56,064 nucleotides of DNA from Zygophlyctis sp. KS116 (taxonomy: Eukaryota > Chytridiomycota). A program made the translations under genes and the position numbers. Shown piece by piece: positions 1 to 13,204 of the stretch. Under the pieces are notes generated by a model that was not told where the DNA came from, made no database searches, and saw only the letters and a list, made by a program, of their open reading frames with translations. The stretch lies in NCBI GenBank assembly GCA_054661495.1, contig BAAFSQ010000042.1:1-56064 (forward strand). Reading direction: 5' to 3'. The first letter of the stretch is position 1. The number at the start of each line of letters is the position of its first letter.

Positions 1-90
1 TAAAATTTAGTGCATTTTAGTAAAAAAAAAATTTAGATTTTCAGAAAATGAGGGCCAATGGTCCCACAGGAAAAATCGGACACACACACC

Positions 91-3000
91 TCATCCCTCA
101 AATTCTGGGCAATTGCGCTTTTGGGTCAAGTAGAAAATCAATTTCTCGGCCACATGATAGCTTGAGCTTTCAACTTGGTTTTTTTGACAGAATTTGTTCC
201 AGATTAGTAAGAGTTCTTCATCAGAAAAGTCTTCAAAAATAAAAGCCGACTCCTTCGGAAATCTACGCATTAAACCAGGATTTTGATTTCGAAGCATTTG
301 ATTGATTTGCTCGTCATAACCAATCAGAATGACTGAGATATCATCATTTTCAGTTCCTTGAACTTTTTCAACCAATACATCCAAAACTTGTTTGCCATAA
401 AGATTATCGTTTAGCGCATATGCTTCGTCAATTACTAGTACCTTTCCGCGGGCATTATCGATTATCGAATTAGCTTTTTTTTGAGATTCTCCAATGTACC
501 CACCAATAAAATCAGAGGCTGTTTTCAGAACCACGTCTCCAATTGAAAGGAAGTTCAGGTGCTTTAAAAGAGTTCCGTAAAATTCTGCAAATTTAGTCTT
601 TCCAGTTCCTGGATTTCCCAAAAATAACCGATTTAGATTCAGAGGCAACGTTGGCATTCCCTTCAGCTCTAATTCATAATTTTTCTCACTTATAGAAACC
701 AGTTCTTTCACACATTTTTTAATCTGCTTCCATCCAATCATACCATCAATATCTTTTAAAACTTTTTGAACCTTTTCGTTTTTCATTGGGTTGCATCCGG
801 CAACATCTTCCAAAACCAGCCTCATTTCGCCATGCCAGTCCGGACGAGCGCATGCCTTTCTGGTAGCTTGTTCAATCTTCTGCCTGACTGCTCTAGCGTT
901 ACCGAATCCTTTTCTATTGGCAAGTTTGCTCAACTTGCGAACAACAAGCTGCCCCACATTTTCATCTGCATTCCAACATTTTCGATTTAGCTCGTAATTC
1001 CAAATTTGTAGAAGTTCATTTTCATCAAAGTCGTCAAAGATAATACACTGGAAACGACTTTTCAGTCCTTCGTTGTATGCGAAAAGTTTGTTGGATATAT
1101 CATCTTCGTATCCAGCCAAAAAAATCGACAAATTCTTTCGTTCTTTTTCAGAAGCTACAAGAAGCTCAGAAATTATTGCTTTGCCTTGAGCATCTCCCGA
1201 AGGATCCAAATCGTATGCTTCGTCTATAAAAAATGTTCCACCGTGTGCTTGTTTTAATTGGTTTCTAAATTTAGCTGGCCCATTATCCTTCAACATTTGT
1301 GCAGAAGTTTCAGTAAAATCCGGTTTGGTCCTAAGTCCGCATTCACAAAGTATCTCTGCGAAAAGCCGTGCTGCAGTTGTTTTTCCTGTACCAGGATTCC
1401 CCAAAAAACAGAAATTTAGCTGAGGGAGATTTTCTTCACGTGCTTCAATCGGCATTTTCTTTAACGCTAATGATAATTTAAAGATTTCGAATGCAACTAT
1501 TTTAATTTTTTTCCATCCAATAAAATCCATAAGCTTATCCATAGACAAGGAATGTACATTTTCGGCCTTCTTGAAAAACGTCCATTGTTCTTTTGGAGAT
1601 AGATCCAAATCATTCCGACGTTGATTATCCTGAGGGTCACAAGGAACATTTTCTATCAACTGGAGTTCGTCTTCAGTGAGCCATTTCTCTCGCGCCAAAG
1701 GATATATTTTGGAAAATATTTTCAGTAAAGCTTTTTTATCTGTAGTAGTGTTTTGAGTATCATCTGAACCACGAGCTAGTGTTTTGAGTATCATCTGAAC
1801 CACGAGCAATCGCTACTAGCACCAATGGATGCAATTTGACGGCTTTTTTACAATAATTTCTGAAGTTCGTTCTCGCTTCATCTAATTGATTGTGCGCTAG
1901 GAGTTCCAGACAACGGATTAAGTCAAATTCTGGTTCCCTAAAAATTATCTGGTTTTTTTCGACAGTCTCAAGATATTTTAGACCAGCAAACATACGGATC
2001 GATTTTTCTTTCCTGAAATTTGAAAATCTTAATTTGGTCAGCAGCTCTTTCTCTATTGAAGGTTTGGAGCAGGAATTTAGAAACAACGACTTTCCGTTCC
2101 AATCTTCTGCCATAGGTGTTTTCAGATGCGATAATACTTTACGAGCTAAATGAAAATGTTCATTAGCCAGTGAAGAAGCCCGAGATATGCCTGGAAGTAT
2201 CAATTTGATATTTGAACTTATAGAAAGTGATTGATCCTGGCCAAGACCGTCCGGCATCAATTCCAGAAGTTTTAACATCTTTGCTTTGTCAGCCTTTATC
2301 AATATTGAGGGATAAATACAATACGGATCCCAAAAAACGAATGAACCTGAAGAAGACAAATTAACCGCATCAAAGCCTTTGGCCTCATACCATTGCAAAA
2401 CCCACCGAGAAACTTGAGTGATATAATCATTTTCAATTGGATTTCTAGATTTTTTTGTACCTTTCACATTTCGTTGGGCTTTCTTCGGTATGCCAGTTGG
2501 CTTCGGCATTCCAGTTGGATATTTAAGTAAATGAGCTGAATATCCATATCCAAAAATAATATTAACCAAACTTTTATCCGTTGGAAGCGAAACTAGTAGC
2601 TTTTCAAGGTTTTCCTTGCACCAAAAAAGAACTTCAATTCCGTTTAAGGAAGAAGGGGTAATATTTGTAGGCAACTTTATTTCTGTCTTATGCCGACCAG
2701 CAACCCAGAAACATGGGATATTCTGTGGAGATGCCTGGCATTTATACCATATATCGTCATCATTTGCAACAAGGCGACTAAGCAGATGAATCTTTTTTTG
2801 TATGAACTCTTCACCAAATTTGAAATCAGGCTCATGATATTCTATTTCTTCATTTTTTATGAATGAAACAATTTCATTCGGTATGGAAGGAAGAGCGTGT
2901 TTGATTTTATCGTTTGCTAGAGAATCTAGAGCCACGATTTCTTCGGTGATTGAGCACGTAGGACACGCATTTGGAATTCCATCTGAACAAATATTAAGCT

Positions 3001-6000
3001 TAAATGAATGATGATTTTTGGAGCATTTCCAATCCAAAATCTTGTCACAGCGAGGGATTTCTGGTGAATCACATGGCATATTGATAAGCGATCCGCAATT
3101 GGAAAAATTCCAGCACTGTTTTTCAGAATTAGTTCTGCATTGAAGAGAGATCTCACCATTCACATATTTTCTGTAATTTGAGCAAGATGTTGTAATTAAA
3201 TGGTTGCATTTCAATGGAAGCGATACTTCTTCCTGACAAGCTGCCAGCTGCATTCTACCATCTTTTGACTTGAATAATTCCTGAAAAGCAGTACCACATT
3301 CTGAAATCACATGATGCTCACATTCATCCCGAATAACAGTTATTTTTTCGATGCAATTTAATAACACGTCACTTTTTCCATCTTTAAGATTCATTTTAAT
3401 GGGAAGAAGAAAACTCTGAGCCATACTTGAGTCCAGAAAAAGGTTTTGTAGTTGATCATTTTTTAAATCCAGAGAATTCCAACAAGACATTGTTTCTATA
3501 TCTCTTTGATTGCAGGCTACATTCAAATTATGACCACACAATGGGCTACTTATTTGACAAAGTTTTAGGCAATCTCTTTTCATTATCTGGGCATCTTTAC
3601 ATGCCATTATCTCTTCATGACCACAAATTCTTACTACATTAACAGGTTTCGTACATAAAACCCCAAATTTACTGGCAGTAAATGTATCAACACCTTCCGT
3701 TACGCTGCTGATTACATGTGAGCTGTTAGATTCCAACAGTTTATCTATTCCAAGCTTGTTTTCACATTCAGTCCTTAGTAAGTGACGACAAGTTGGGTTT
3801 TTGATACTAATAATTTCTGAGCAAGGAAAAATATGAGAAGATCGTGAAAATGCATCATCACAACTCATTCTGACTTCATGGCCACAAAGTTTTTTAAGAA
3901 CGGAACTAACTTTGCATATATAATCAACAGGTCCGTAAGATTGTCCTTCCAAAACTCCATTTTCTGATACATTGCATGATCCGCCAGTCCAAGACTTCAA
4001 TTGGATGCTTTGCATGCATGGAACAGTTGCCTTGTGTCGACAACGAGGAAGAAGAATATCCACATTTTGAGGGCAGACAAAAGTACTAGGATCGAGCGTA
4101 AATTCATATTTTAAGAAACAATCCAGTGTCACAGAATGACCACAGGTTCCAATATATTGGCATTTTTGATTGCAAGGCGGAGGTTTTGTTTTTGAAGTGA
4201 GGTAATTCATGATCAAATGGCATGATCCGTGCAGCTCATGCTTGCAATCAGGATAAATATATGCCGTTAGAGACTTTTTTTGGCAAATAGGAATTAATGA
4301 CCGATCAGCAATGATTTTCTGATACTGCGAGCATGGTATTTTTATCCTATGCGTACACGGAAGTGTAAATTCTTCCTGGACGGAGCACGCAAGCGTCACA
4401 TCCGAACATTTAACTTTTTGGCTAGGATGTATCAGACATTCAGAAGGTAGCAGCTGATCACATCTATTTTTGTGTGTAAGACAAGGCCAATGGCACTTCA
4501 AGCCGCATGGGTGGCCACATTTCAAAATCGAGTCGCATTCCAGATGGCAAAACCCTGCTATAAGCTCGTCTGCCTTTTGAATTGATTTTATCTGCTTGGG
4601 GTGAGCTGGGCAATTAATCGGAAGAGATGAGTCCATGCGATTTTGCATAAACTCTTCGGTTTGAACCATATTTATATCATCGTGATCATCCGTTCTATCC
4701 ACAAAAGGCTGCTGAAATCTTTTCACAGTTTTTTGCCAATGCGATACTTGATTTCTGTCAAAATAAGCGGCATTTCCTACAATATACATACCGATCCGTG
4801 CTCTACTTAACAAAACAATCATTCTATTTTGGAGCTTAACAGAAGGTGTTTTAGATACCCCATCAATAACCAAAGATACAATTACAATGTCAGCCTCATC
4901 ACCTTGGAATCGATCAACTGTAGATAATCTGATTGAATCATTAGGATTGCCAATGAGCGTGAATGGTGGCTTTTTAAGCAAATTTCGTAGCAAAATCAAT
5001 TGACCTTTGTAAGGAGTAATTATAACAATAGATTGTTTAGGGACTCCATTATCAACTAGATATTTTGCAAGCTTACAGACCATATCACCTTCCACATTAT
5101 TAACTTTTGATAAACCAACTTTCGAATTTGTTTGTGCTCCTCCGTGACTCCAAAAAAAAACATCACATGCAATACCTGGAACATGCAGCCCACGCCCCGC
5201 AGATTTAGATAATATCGCAGATGTTCTTAAATTTGAATCCTGTCCAATCAATCGCTTAGTTACAAGTTTGTCATCTTTAATTTCTGTGATGCCAGAATAA
5301 AACGATCTAGTAAAATCACTGATTTCCTTTCGCATTCGACGCTGTATAGAAAGTACATGGTATGGAGCACATAATTCTTTCTGAGCTCTTATTAATCTTT
5401 CAAAAAGTGAACATTTAATTTTGTTGATTTTTTCAAACTCGTACTTCGAATTCACACTTGGCTGTAGTTGTAAATGATCACCTATCATTTCGAGCTTTAT
5501 TGTTGAGCTTCCAATACAAGAAAAAAGAATCGGCTCCAAAACTTCTGATGCTTCTTCAACCAGAATGGCGAAAGGATTAGTTCCTCTGATTGCATCCAAT
5601 CTAGAAACACATCCTACAATTGTACCGGCTATTACTGCTTTTCCTTCATAAACACCAGACCGACTTTGAATCAAGGCAATGTGATACTCCCGCTGCTTTT
5701 GCTTAAATGAAGTATCCAGCTGTTTGAAGCATTTCGGATATAATGATATAGCATATTCAATATATTTTCTTATAGCATTCAGTCTTTCCAAATGACCCAT
5801 ATCCCAATCCCATGAGTTCGGTAATTTAATTTCAGTTAGTTCCATTTCATTCGGCCCAACAATTTTGGAAAAGTGGGTTCTATCAGCGGGCTCCTCCATT
5901 ATCTCTTCAAATTCATAAACTTCAAAAATATCTCTTAAATGCTCGAAGTTGTCCTCTCCTTCCGAGTCTGCATCAGAACATTCTTGCTCATTTACAATTT

Positions 6001-9000
6001 CAATATCAGATCCTATAGATATGTCATCATCAACATTAATAATATCTATTGCATCTTCATAAATATGCTTATCAGAATCACTAAGAACGATATTATCAGC
6101 ATTTGGGGAATCTAATTCCTGACTAATTATTGAATTGTGCGAAGAAATATCTATTTCCAAAATGTTCATCCCATCCTTGCTATTAGAGTTACCATCTTTC
6201 AAACTATCATAATTTTTGTTATTTCCTAGCATTTGTTTATGATCGTTGCAATACAAAGAGCCTTCAATTCGATCCCCTTTACACGGTTTTCCTTTAGATG
6301 TAGTGGCAGAACATTTTCCATTCTGCGTAGACCTTAAATGTTCAATATGATTCACCTCCTGATGGTTGATACAATAAGGATTGTTCTGGGATTTTCCGCG
6401 ATCCCGACATTGGTCTCCTATTTGAGATTAGAAACACAAAAATAAGTACCTCGTCTTGTTTTTGCTTTGCAGCGGATAGGCTTATGATCATGGCAATAAG
6501 TTTGGAACGGCATTGCTAACTGTTGACAAATTATACCGTAATTATTATGAGACATACAAAGTATGTGATTTTCGCAAGTATTTCGGGGAGGATCATCAAG
6601 TGCGACTTCTGCAACTAATCCAGATTCCAAGCAGACCCAGCAAGCGTGCGAATCACAATATAATTGATTTATATCCAGAACTCGCGGTTGATCGCAGTCT
6701 GTCTCTTTACAGCTATGCTCAACGCAAAAACTTTTTCCTTCAGTTGCAGAATTCAAGCATTTTTTCATATTTACGCCATTTTCGAATTCACAAGAATGCA
6801 AAGCACAAAAAGGACCACCCACATCGGCGATTGTTAAACATTCACTATATGCACACTTTGGCGCAGGCTTAAAGTTTGTAATGAAGTTAAAAATAATTTC
6901 GGCTAAACTCATCGGGCCGACGTAGTGTTTAACACCATCAAAGAGCTTTTCTACTAAATGAACAGAAGAATTTCCCAGTACTTTTGCTACATTGAAACTG
7001 CTCGGTGGGTTATCATGTATTGAATCCATGAAGCCAACCCAAGATAATATTTTTGCCAAAGTATCCACATTTTCATAGACTGATTTGTTATCAAATGATT
7101 GTGACACCAAATCTTCTTCGTCCAAATAAAATCCTTTCAGCTTCATAAAAAAAGCTCCCAGACTTTCAATTTCCCCGTGAAGTACGTTAAGTTCTAAAGT
7201 AAAATTTCAATAATTACCCGTTCTCAACTTATGAACAAGGGGCAGTGATCTCCTCATCTTCTTTTCAGAGTATGCAGCTAATTTTGAATCTGGAGAATCC
7301 CCCATCCTAATCATCCGTACGAATGGCTCGGCCTTAATTAAATCAAGCAAAAACTCGTCTATAGCATGATTTTTGTAAGAAAGTATAAGAATCGGCGGCT
7401 CGCCAGCAGAGGGAGAAACTTTCATCCAAAGAGAACGAACAATTAAAAGTGCGCGAGCCATCACTACACCCACATACGACTTTCCAGTACCTGGCGGTCC
7501 CTGTGTACAGTGAACAGGATGCGTTATACATCCCATAAAACTGTCAAATTGTTCAGCATCCAAGTTAGCTTTTTGAACAAGTGCGGCCAAATTTCGAACG
7601 AGCTCCAATCGACAATGTGCATTTCGCCGAATTCTAATAATCTAACTATAAATTGAAGTTTTCTTACAGGATCTAACAGACTTTCATCCACCATCTTGGC
7701 AATCTTTTTTGTCACTTCATCAAATTCCATAATCTCAATATCATGATAAGTCAGCTCGAATGATGCATCATCAATTGAATCTTGATCCTCGACATTTTCG
7801 TCCTCGTATTCATTATCTTTTTCATCCTTATTTTGAAAATCTTCCTTTGAGCTATAGGGATGTGCTCCAATATTCAGATTATCAGCCAGGGGCAACCGGG
7901 AATATCTTTGATCTTCTATAGCCTTTAAAACAGGTATATATTCAGGCACAAATGTCTGACAGTCAATTATTGCAACATCAGCGCCAATATCTAACATGGT
8001 GCAATCATCAGCTAAATTGATGCCTTTTTCTAAGTAAACCTCCTTCAAGATTGTAACAACAACTTTCCCTTGTTCCCTTTTAGAAAATTCTGAAAAAGAG
8101 TCTGTATGAAAACCAATTTCAGCCCAAATAATTTTATCATTGAGCGAAAGGCCTGCTCCTCGGGTAGGCAGCATAACTAAACCAACCAAGTTGGAGCTCT
8201 TTAATCTAGATGTCGTTTTCCAGTGTATGCGCTCTGGAGGCCTTCGACTTTGTACGTTTTCAATGAAAATCCGATTATCAAAAGATTTTTTCACAATAAT
8301 CCCATCATAAATATGGCTGGAAGCCTTTGGTCCAGGAGGACCTTTTAAGTTGTTGCGAGTAACTTGGGCGCATTTCGAACAGAGGCCTTTTTCATGAAAC
8401 TTGTTTCCACAAACCAAAATCGCCTTTGAATCACATCCTTTACTTCGACAATCCCCGATAAAATCTCCTCCGTCAGCTCTCCACAAGAGACGACCACACT
8501 CTTTACCATGCTCCAATTGTTTGCAATGTGGAGAAATGATCGAATTACCATCACCAAAAGTCATTGCGACCCATACTTTTGTAATCGTATCAAAATATTC
8601 TGCGCTATCTGAATAGATTCCTCCGTATCTAGTATCAGGGCCCTTAAAGACAGGAAGCAGATTGGGTTGGAAATTTGTTAAATCCGATAACCATCCAATA
8701 GAACAATCTCTCCATTCTGTATACTTTGTAATCAGATTTTCTGTATCCTCTTGTATCTTATTGTACTTTATCACCCAAGGCTTTTCTAATTCATTTAAAA
8801 TATCTGTAATCTGCTTTTGCAAATTACGATGCTCCTGATTTTTAAAGGACAAAACTTGTGCAGCCTCTGCCAATGTAGCATTTAAGTGATATTTAACATC
8901 ACCTCTTTCTATATCCCATGTGATATTTAAAATACGTTTGACAGTATCTAGCACAATTTCTACTGGTTTTACGAGCGCATCATTTTGTAATCCAATCGAC

Positions 9001-9463
9001 TTGACACTATTTTCAACAAACAATATCAAAGTATTTGATACATTTTGAATTGACAGTGATCGCAGCTCTTCATTAGAAGACACAGGAAACTTTGCTAAAG
9101 CCAAGATCAAAATCTCCAAATCCTTCAAAGAGATATTTTTCGGATTAGCCCAACAATCATGCCACTCCTTTTTAAATTTCACTATAATAGCCGGTAGCTT
9201 TGATGGAACAATCAAGGATTTTCTCAAGGCTGGTAAGAGTACTTTACCATTACTTTTCTGATCTTTCTGATCTTTTTGATCTTTCTGATCATTTGCATTC
9301 CGAGAAACTATTTCTTTAAAATGTATAAAGTACAATTATTCTTCTTCAAAACATGCGAATATTTGCATTTAGAACCAAACTTGCACGTCCCAGTCTTTGA
9401 ATACTCATTACAGGTTTTAGAATTATTCCTTTTAGCATTAATTGATTGATATTACCGATTCAT
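91..9463 (-). CDS. Giant ZNFX1-like SF1 helicase with CCCH finger, Cys/His motif array, NFX1 fingers and two CbxX AAA+ domains
   Basis: Five inferred introns (9429-9455, 9308-9333, 7642-7667, 7194-7217, 6418-6449; 24-32 nt) join six exons. The start at 9463 is the only ATG that leads in frame into a CCCH finger (C-x8-C-x5-C-x3-H) in exon 2. Helicase motif I is GPPGTGKS near 7490; motif II is VEEASE near 5550, then GDHLQLQPS, DRFQGDEADIVIVS and LSRARIGMY. Between motifs I and II lie seven copies of a C..C..(F/Y)CxxH motif (about 6230-6850). Cys/His-rich NFX1-type fingers follow (about 3000-4570). The C-terminus has two CbxX/CfqX-like AAA+ modules, each with GNPGTGKT and IDEAY. A perfect 31-bp tandem duplication at 1746-1807 shifts frame and splits the helicase part from the AAA+ part; with a single copy all exons would give about 3,068 codons in one frame. 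ZNFX1 relatives bind RNA in antiviral or small-RNA surveillance; that role here is inference. The second AAA+ module stops early, without the usual lid. Confidence 0.85.
1746..1807. repeat. Exact 31-bp tandem duplication inside the ZNFX1-like gene
   Basis: Bases 1746-1776 and 1777-1807 are identical 31-mers placed head to tail. Because 31 is not a multiple of three, the reading frame changes across the pair: both the upstream and the downstream frame encode the same peptide ARGSDDTQNT at this point. This is a coding repeat, not an intron, and either a recent mutation or an assembly artefact. Confidence 0.95.
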
Positions 9464-10162
9464 TTTTTTTTCTTTCCCTTTTTGACCAATTTTTACAGTT
9501 CGGACAATCTGCAGACGATCAGTTTGCATTTGTTTTAGAACTAGGACTGCGCTCTGGTGAATAAAACTTGGATTTTGGATTTGCCCCAATCAGACACGCC
9601 TTCGTGCGTCTCAAGTGGAGCAACAGGGCCATTATGCCATAGTAATCATAGAGTAGCATCTACATAGTAGTTTCTAGTAAATATTTGTAATAAAAATAAA
9701 TCATTTTAAAAATAAACAAGTTCTATTGTGCTTTACAATCAATGATTGTTAATCTGAAATCTTCCCAGAGACAGTGGTTTAATTTCTACAATCAGATTAT
9801 TTTTCCTGATTGAGATTGGTAGTGATGTATTTACATTTGATGCATTTGGTAATTCTGGAGGAAGTTTAAAATCATGCATTTGGCATCCTATGGTTACTAT
9901 TTAGCAATTTACCACGAGAACAATACAATGTATTATCATTGGCTAGCTTCTTCTCACAGACTAAACACCATGCCAGATCCATCTAATATTTTCTTGTAAA
10001 TTTCCTACAAACGAACACATGATGTGAAAAGCATATCATCAGCTGACTATTGGGAACGGATGTAAACCTGTCCGCAACGATCATACATAATTGTTTATCT
10101 AGTATTATAATTGAGATTTGGTATCTAGAGCAGACAGAATAAGGGTAGTGTTAAGATTTGAA
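9464..10162. other. Intergenic region without a recognised gene
   Basis: About 700 bp between the divergently transcribed helicase and acetolactate synthase genes, by far the longest gap of this kind in the window. It has many stops in all frames, a short imperfect hairpin near 9590-9612, and no tRNA, snRNA or conserved protein fragment that I can recognise. It presumably holds both promoters. Confidence 0.5.
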
Positions 10163-12099
10163 ATGTTTGCAAGAATCAGATCGTTTTCTACTCTGCCAAA
10201 AGAGTCTGCGTTTATGGGATTGTCTGGCGGACAAATATTTCATGAGATGATGTTGAGGCATGATGTTAAAGTCATCTTTGGTTATCCAGGAGGTGCGATC
10301 TTGCCAGTTTATGACGCAATTTATGAGTCAAATTACTTTGATTTTGTGTTGCCTCGGGTAGGATTAAAAATACTGATAAATAGCATGAACAGGGTGCTGG
10401 GCATATGGCTGAAGGTTATGCGAGAGTAACGGGAAAACCTGGGGTGGTTTTGGTGACTTCTGGGCCTGGTGCCACAAATATGATTACGCCAATGCAAGAT
10501 GCGCTCTCTGATGGGCTTCCAATGGTGGTCTTTTGTGGTCAGGTACCAACTACAGCAATTGGTACTGATGCTTTTCAAGAAGCTGATGTTATTGGGATTT
10601 CTAGATCTTGTACAAAATGGAATGTTATGGTAAAGGATACGTCAGAGTTACCAAGGAGGATCAATGAAGCTTTTGAGATTGCTACAAGTGGACGTCCAGG
10701 TCCAGTTTTGGTTGATTTACCAAAGGATGTTACAGCTGGAGTTTTAAGAAAGAAGATTGTAGGTGGGATAGATGCGTTTATTCCTGGAAAAAAGCGAGAA
10801 CAAGATTCAATTTCCTCTGCAACAATGAGTGCATTGCTTAAAACTGCAAATGCTATAAATAATGCTCAAAGTCCTATTTTGTATGTTGGCGCTGGTATAC
10901 TTTATTCTCCTGAAGGACCATCTTTGCTTAAAGCTTTGGCTGATAAGGGGAATATTCCAGTTACAACAACTTTGCAAGGCTTGGGTGCGTTTGATGAATT
11001 GGATCCAAAGTCTTTACATATGTTGGGAATGCACGGAAGTGCTTATGCAAATTTAGCTATGCAAACTGCTGACGTTATTGTTGCCTTAGGAGCCAGATTT
11101 GATGATCGTGTAACTGGTAATCTCAAAAGTATGTATTTTGGTTTAAATATTTAGAATTCGCTCCTGCAGCTAGAAGAGCGGCATTGGTTAAAAAAGGAGG
11201 GATATTTCAGTTTGAAATTGCACCAAAGAATATCAATAAGGTTGTGCAGGTTGATACTGCTATTGAAGGAGATGTGGCTAAAAATTTGAAGCATTTGATT
11301 CCAATGATTGAATCAAAACCACGCTCGAGATGGTTTGCCCAACTAAATGAATGGAAACAAAAATATCCATTCACTTACACCCCATCTCTTCCAGGAGCTA
11401 TTCTTAAGCCTCAAGAAGTCATCGAGGAGTTGAATAGACAAACTGAAGGGATGAAGGATAATGTTATTATCACTACTGGTGTCGGGCAACATCAAATGTG
11501 GGCTGCGCAATACTTTAGGTAAATTTCGAATTTTAATAATGTAGATGGCGAAGTCCACTTTCCTTTGTAACTTCTGGAGGACTTGGAACTATGGGTTTTG
11601 GATTGCCTGCGGCTATTGGAGCAAAAACGGCATTTCCTAACAAAATTGTAGTTGATATTGATGGGGATGCATCATTTTCAATGACTGGTATGGAATTGAT
11701 GACAGCCAGACAGCACAATATTGGAGTCAAGGTCCTTATCTTGAACAATGATTTCCAGGGAATGGTAATTTTTTAATATAACTTTAGGTAAAACAATGGC
11801 AAGATCTCTTTTATGATAAAAGATATTCTGGAACAACAATGAAAAATCCTGATTTTGTTAAATTTGCAGAGTCAATGAATTGTAAGGGGCTCAGGGCCAG
11901 TACAAAAGAAGAACTACCTTCAGTGATGGCAGAGTTTTTGGCGACAGATGAGCCTGTTGTGCTCGATGCTAAAGTTGATAAACGTGAGCACGTATTTCCA
12001 ATGGTGCCTGCTGGTATGGGATTACATGAAATGGAGTTGGGAGAGACAAAGCTGCACGAGCCCAATCACAAATTTACAAACTCATTCATGGCGCCATAA
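10163..12099 (+). CDS. ILV2: Acetolactate synthase catalytic subunit (mitochondrial)
   Basis: A thiamine-diphosphate enzyme that condenses pyruvate to acetolactate (or with 2-ketobutyrate to acetohydroxybutyrate), the first common step of valine, leucine and isoleucine synthesis. Exons are joined by four introns of 26, 26, 26 and 23 nt (10358-10383, 11129-11154, 11519-11544, 11765-11787), giving 611 residues, the normal length. [13 protein letters not shown] and [16 protein letters not shown] carry the catalytic Glu; [10 protein letters not shown] followed about 25 residues later by NND is the ThDP/Mg binding motif. The ATG at 10163 starts a short basic, hydroxylated leader ([12 protein letters not shown]) typical of mitochondrial import. 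The regulatory subunit is not in the window. Presence of this gene argues against an animal. Confidence 0.97.
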
Positions 12100-12128
12100 A
12101 TAGAAAGAAAATATTTTGATGAATACTA

Positions 12129-13136
12129 TTAGGATTGGATAAAATTCTTTTGTTTTTTCCTGAAATATATACCGACTGTTGTGATCATGTTTCCAATTCC
12201 TATTATAGCAAAAAGCGTACCAACAACTGCAACTTGCCATTCTTGATGACCGTGATAAATATACTTTTTTCCCATCACATATGAATTATATATTTGCCAA
12301 AATTGACCCACAATAGAAAAAGGCAGCAAAATTATTAAATCACGACCCAATTTATCCATCGTAGCACCATCTCCAACTACTGTATCCATCGGACCTACTT
12401 TTTCTAATGCAATTAGAGCGTATAATCTATGAATTTGGTATCTATATTGTAACCATTGTAAAACTCCTAAATACAACCAAAACCAGAAAAATGGTGTCCT
12501 AAATTCATAATAACTCTGAGAAGAAGGCCAAATCTTTTCATCAATTAATCCCCTAAATCTTACCAAAAGTATCCCACTAATAATGACTGACAAGTAATGA
12601 TGAATTATCCACCATGGACGTATTTTAGATCCATTCACCATTAAAATATGCTTTCGAAGTACAGCAGAACAGTAATAATATAGCAGTAAAAATGCACAAA
12701 TTGCATCGGTAACTCTGTTTGAGAAAATAAATAATGAGAAAGCAGCGCAAAAACATCCTGCGATTGTCATCTTCAATTTAAACAATTCATATTCCTTTTT
12801 ATATTCTCTTCGTTGTTTAAACGGGCGAATAACAAAAGGACCAGATTTACTGATATTAATGAATTTTAAGAATTACCCGAGCGCCAAACAAAGCATTGGA
12901 TGCGGCTTTCTAGGAAGAGCCGATTCTAGTCTATGGACTTTATTTTTGACCAATAGCAATTGTTGCCAATCAGCAGATCTTTCGTGAATCATTAATTTCA
13001 TATTCTTCTTTATTGACTCTAGCTCTTTGATACATTTGTCTTGTTCTGCATTCAGCTGCTCTGCCAAGAGATTTAAAGATAGCTCTTTGGCCTCTAAAGA
13101 CTTTAAATCCTCTAGCAAATGTAGTTCCCTTTGCAT
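12129..13136 (-). CDS. TMEM120: TMEM120 (TMPIT/TACAN) family membrane protein
   Basis: 326 residues after removal of one 27-nt intron (12850-12876). The first 60 residues form a Leu/Glu/Lys-rich coiled coil, followed by LPRKPHPMLCLALG and six or so membrane segments. Family landmarks are VNGSKIRPWWIIHHYLS, GVLQWLQYRYQ, FWQIYN and EWQV. Animal TMEM120A/B sit in the nuclear envelope and ER, resemble fatty-acid elongases in fold and bind coenzyme A; TMEM120A was proposed as an ion channel, which is disputed. The start at 13136 is the first in-frame ATG after an in-frame TGA. It is head to head with the P5B ATPase, 68 bp apart, so the two share a promoter region. Confidence 0.92.
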
Positions 13137-13204
13137 TAGTCTGCGTAACCTTGCCCTCTGTGAATGACATCAGTTCACATTGTTGTTTGTTTATAATCAG
13201 AACA

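Noticed and set aside
1760-6355. Treating the helicase and AAA+ parts as two normal genes
   Set aside because: There is no room for a promoter, both frames share a peptide across an exact 31-bp repeat, and the frame closes once one copy is discounted.
9580-9660. Hairpin-rich stretch as a tRNA or snoRNA in the 700-bp gap
   Set aside because: The stem around 9590-9612 has a mismatch and a wobble pair, and there is no TTCGA loop or C/D box pair at suitable spacing.
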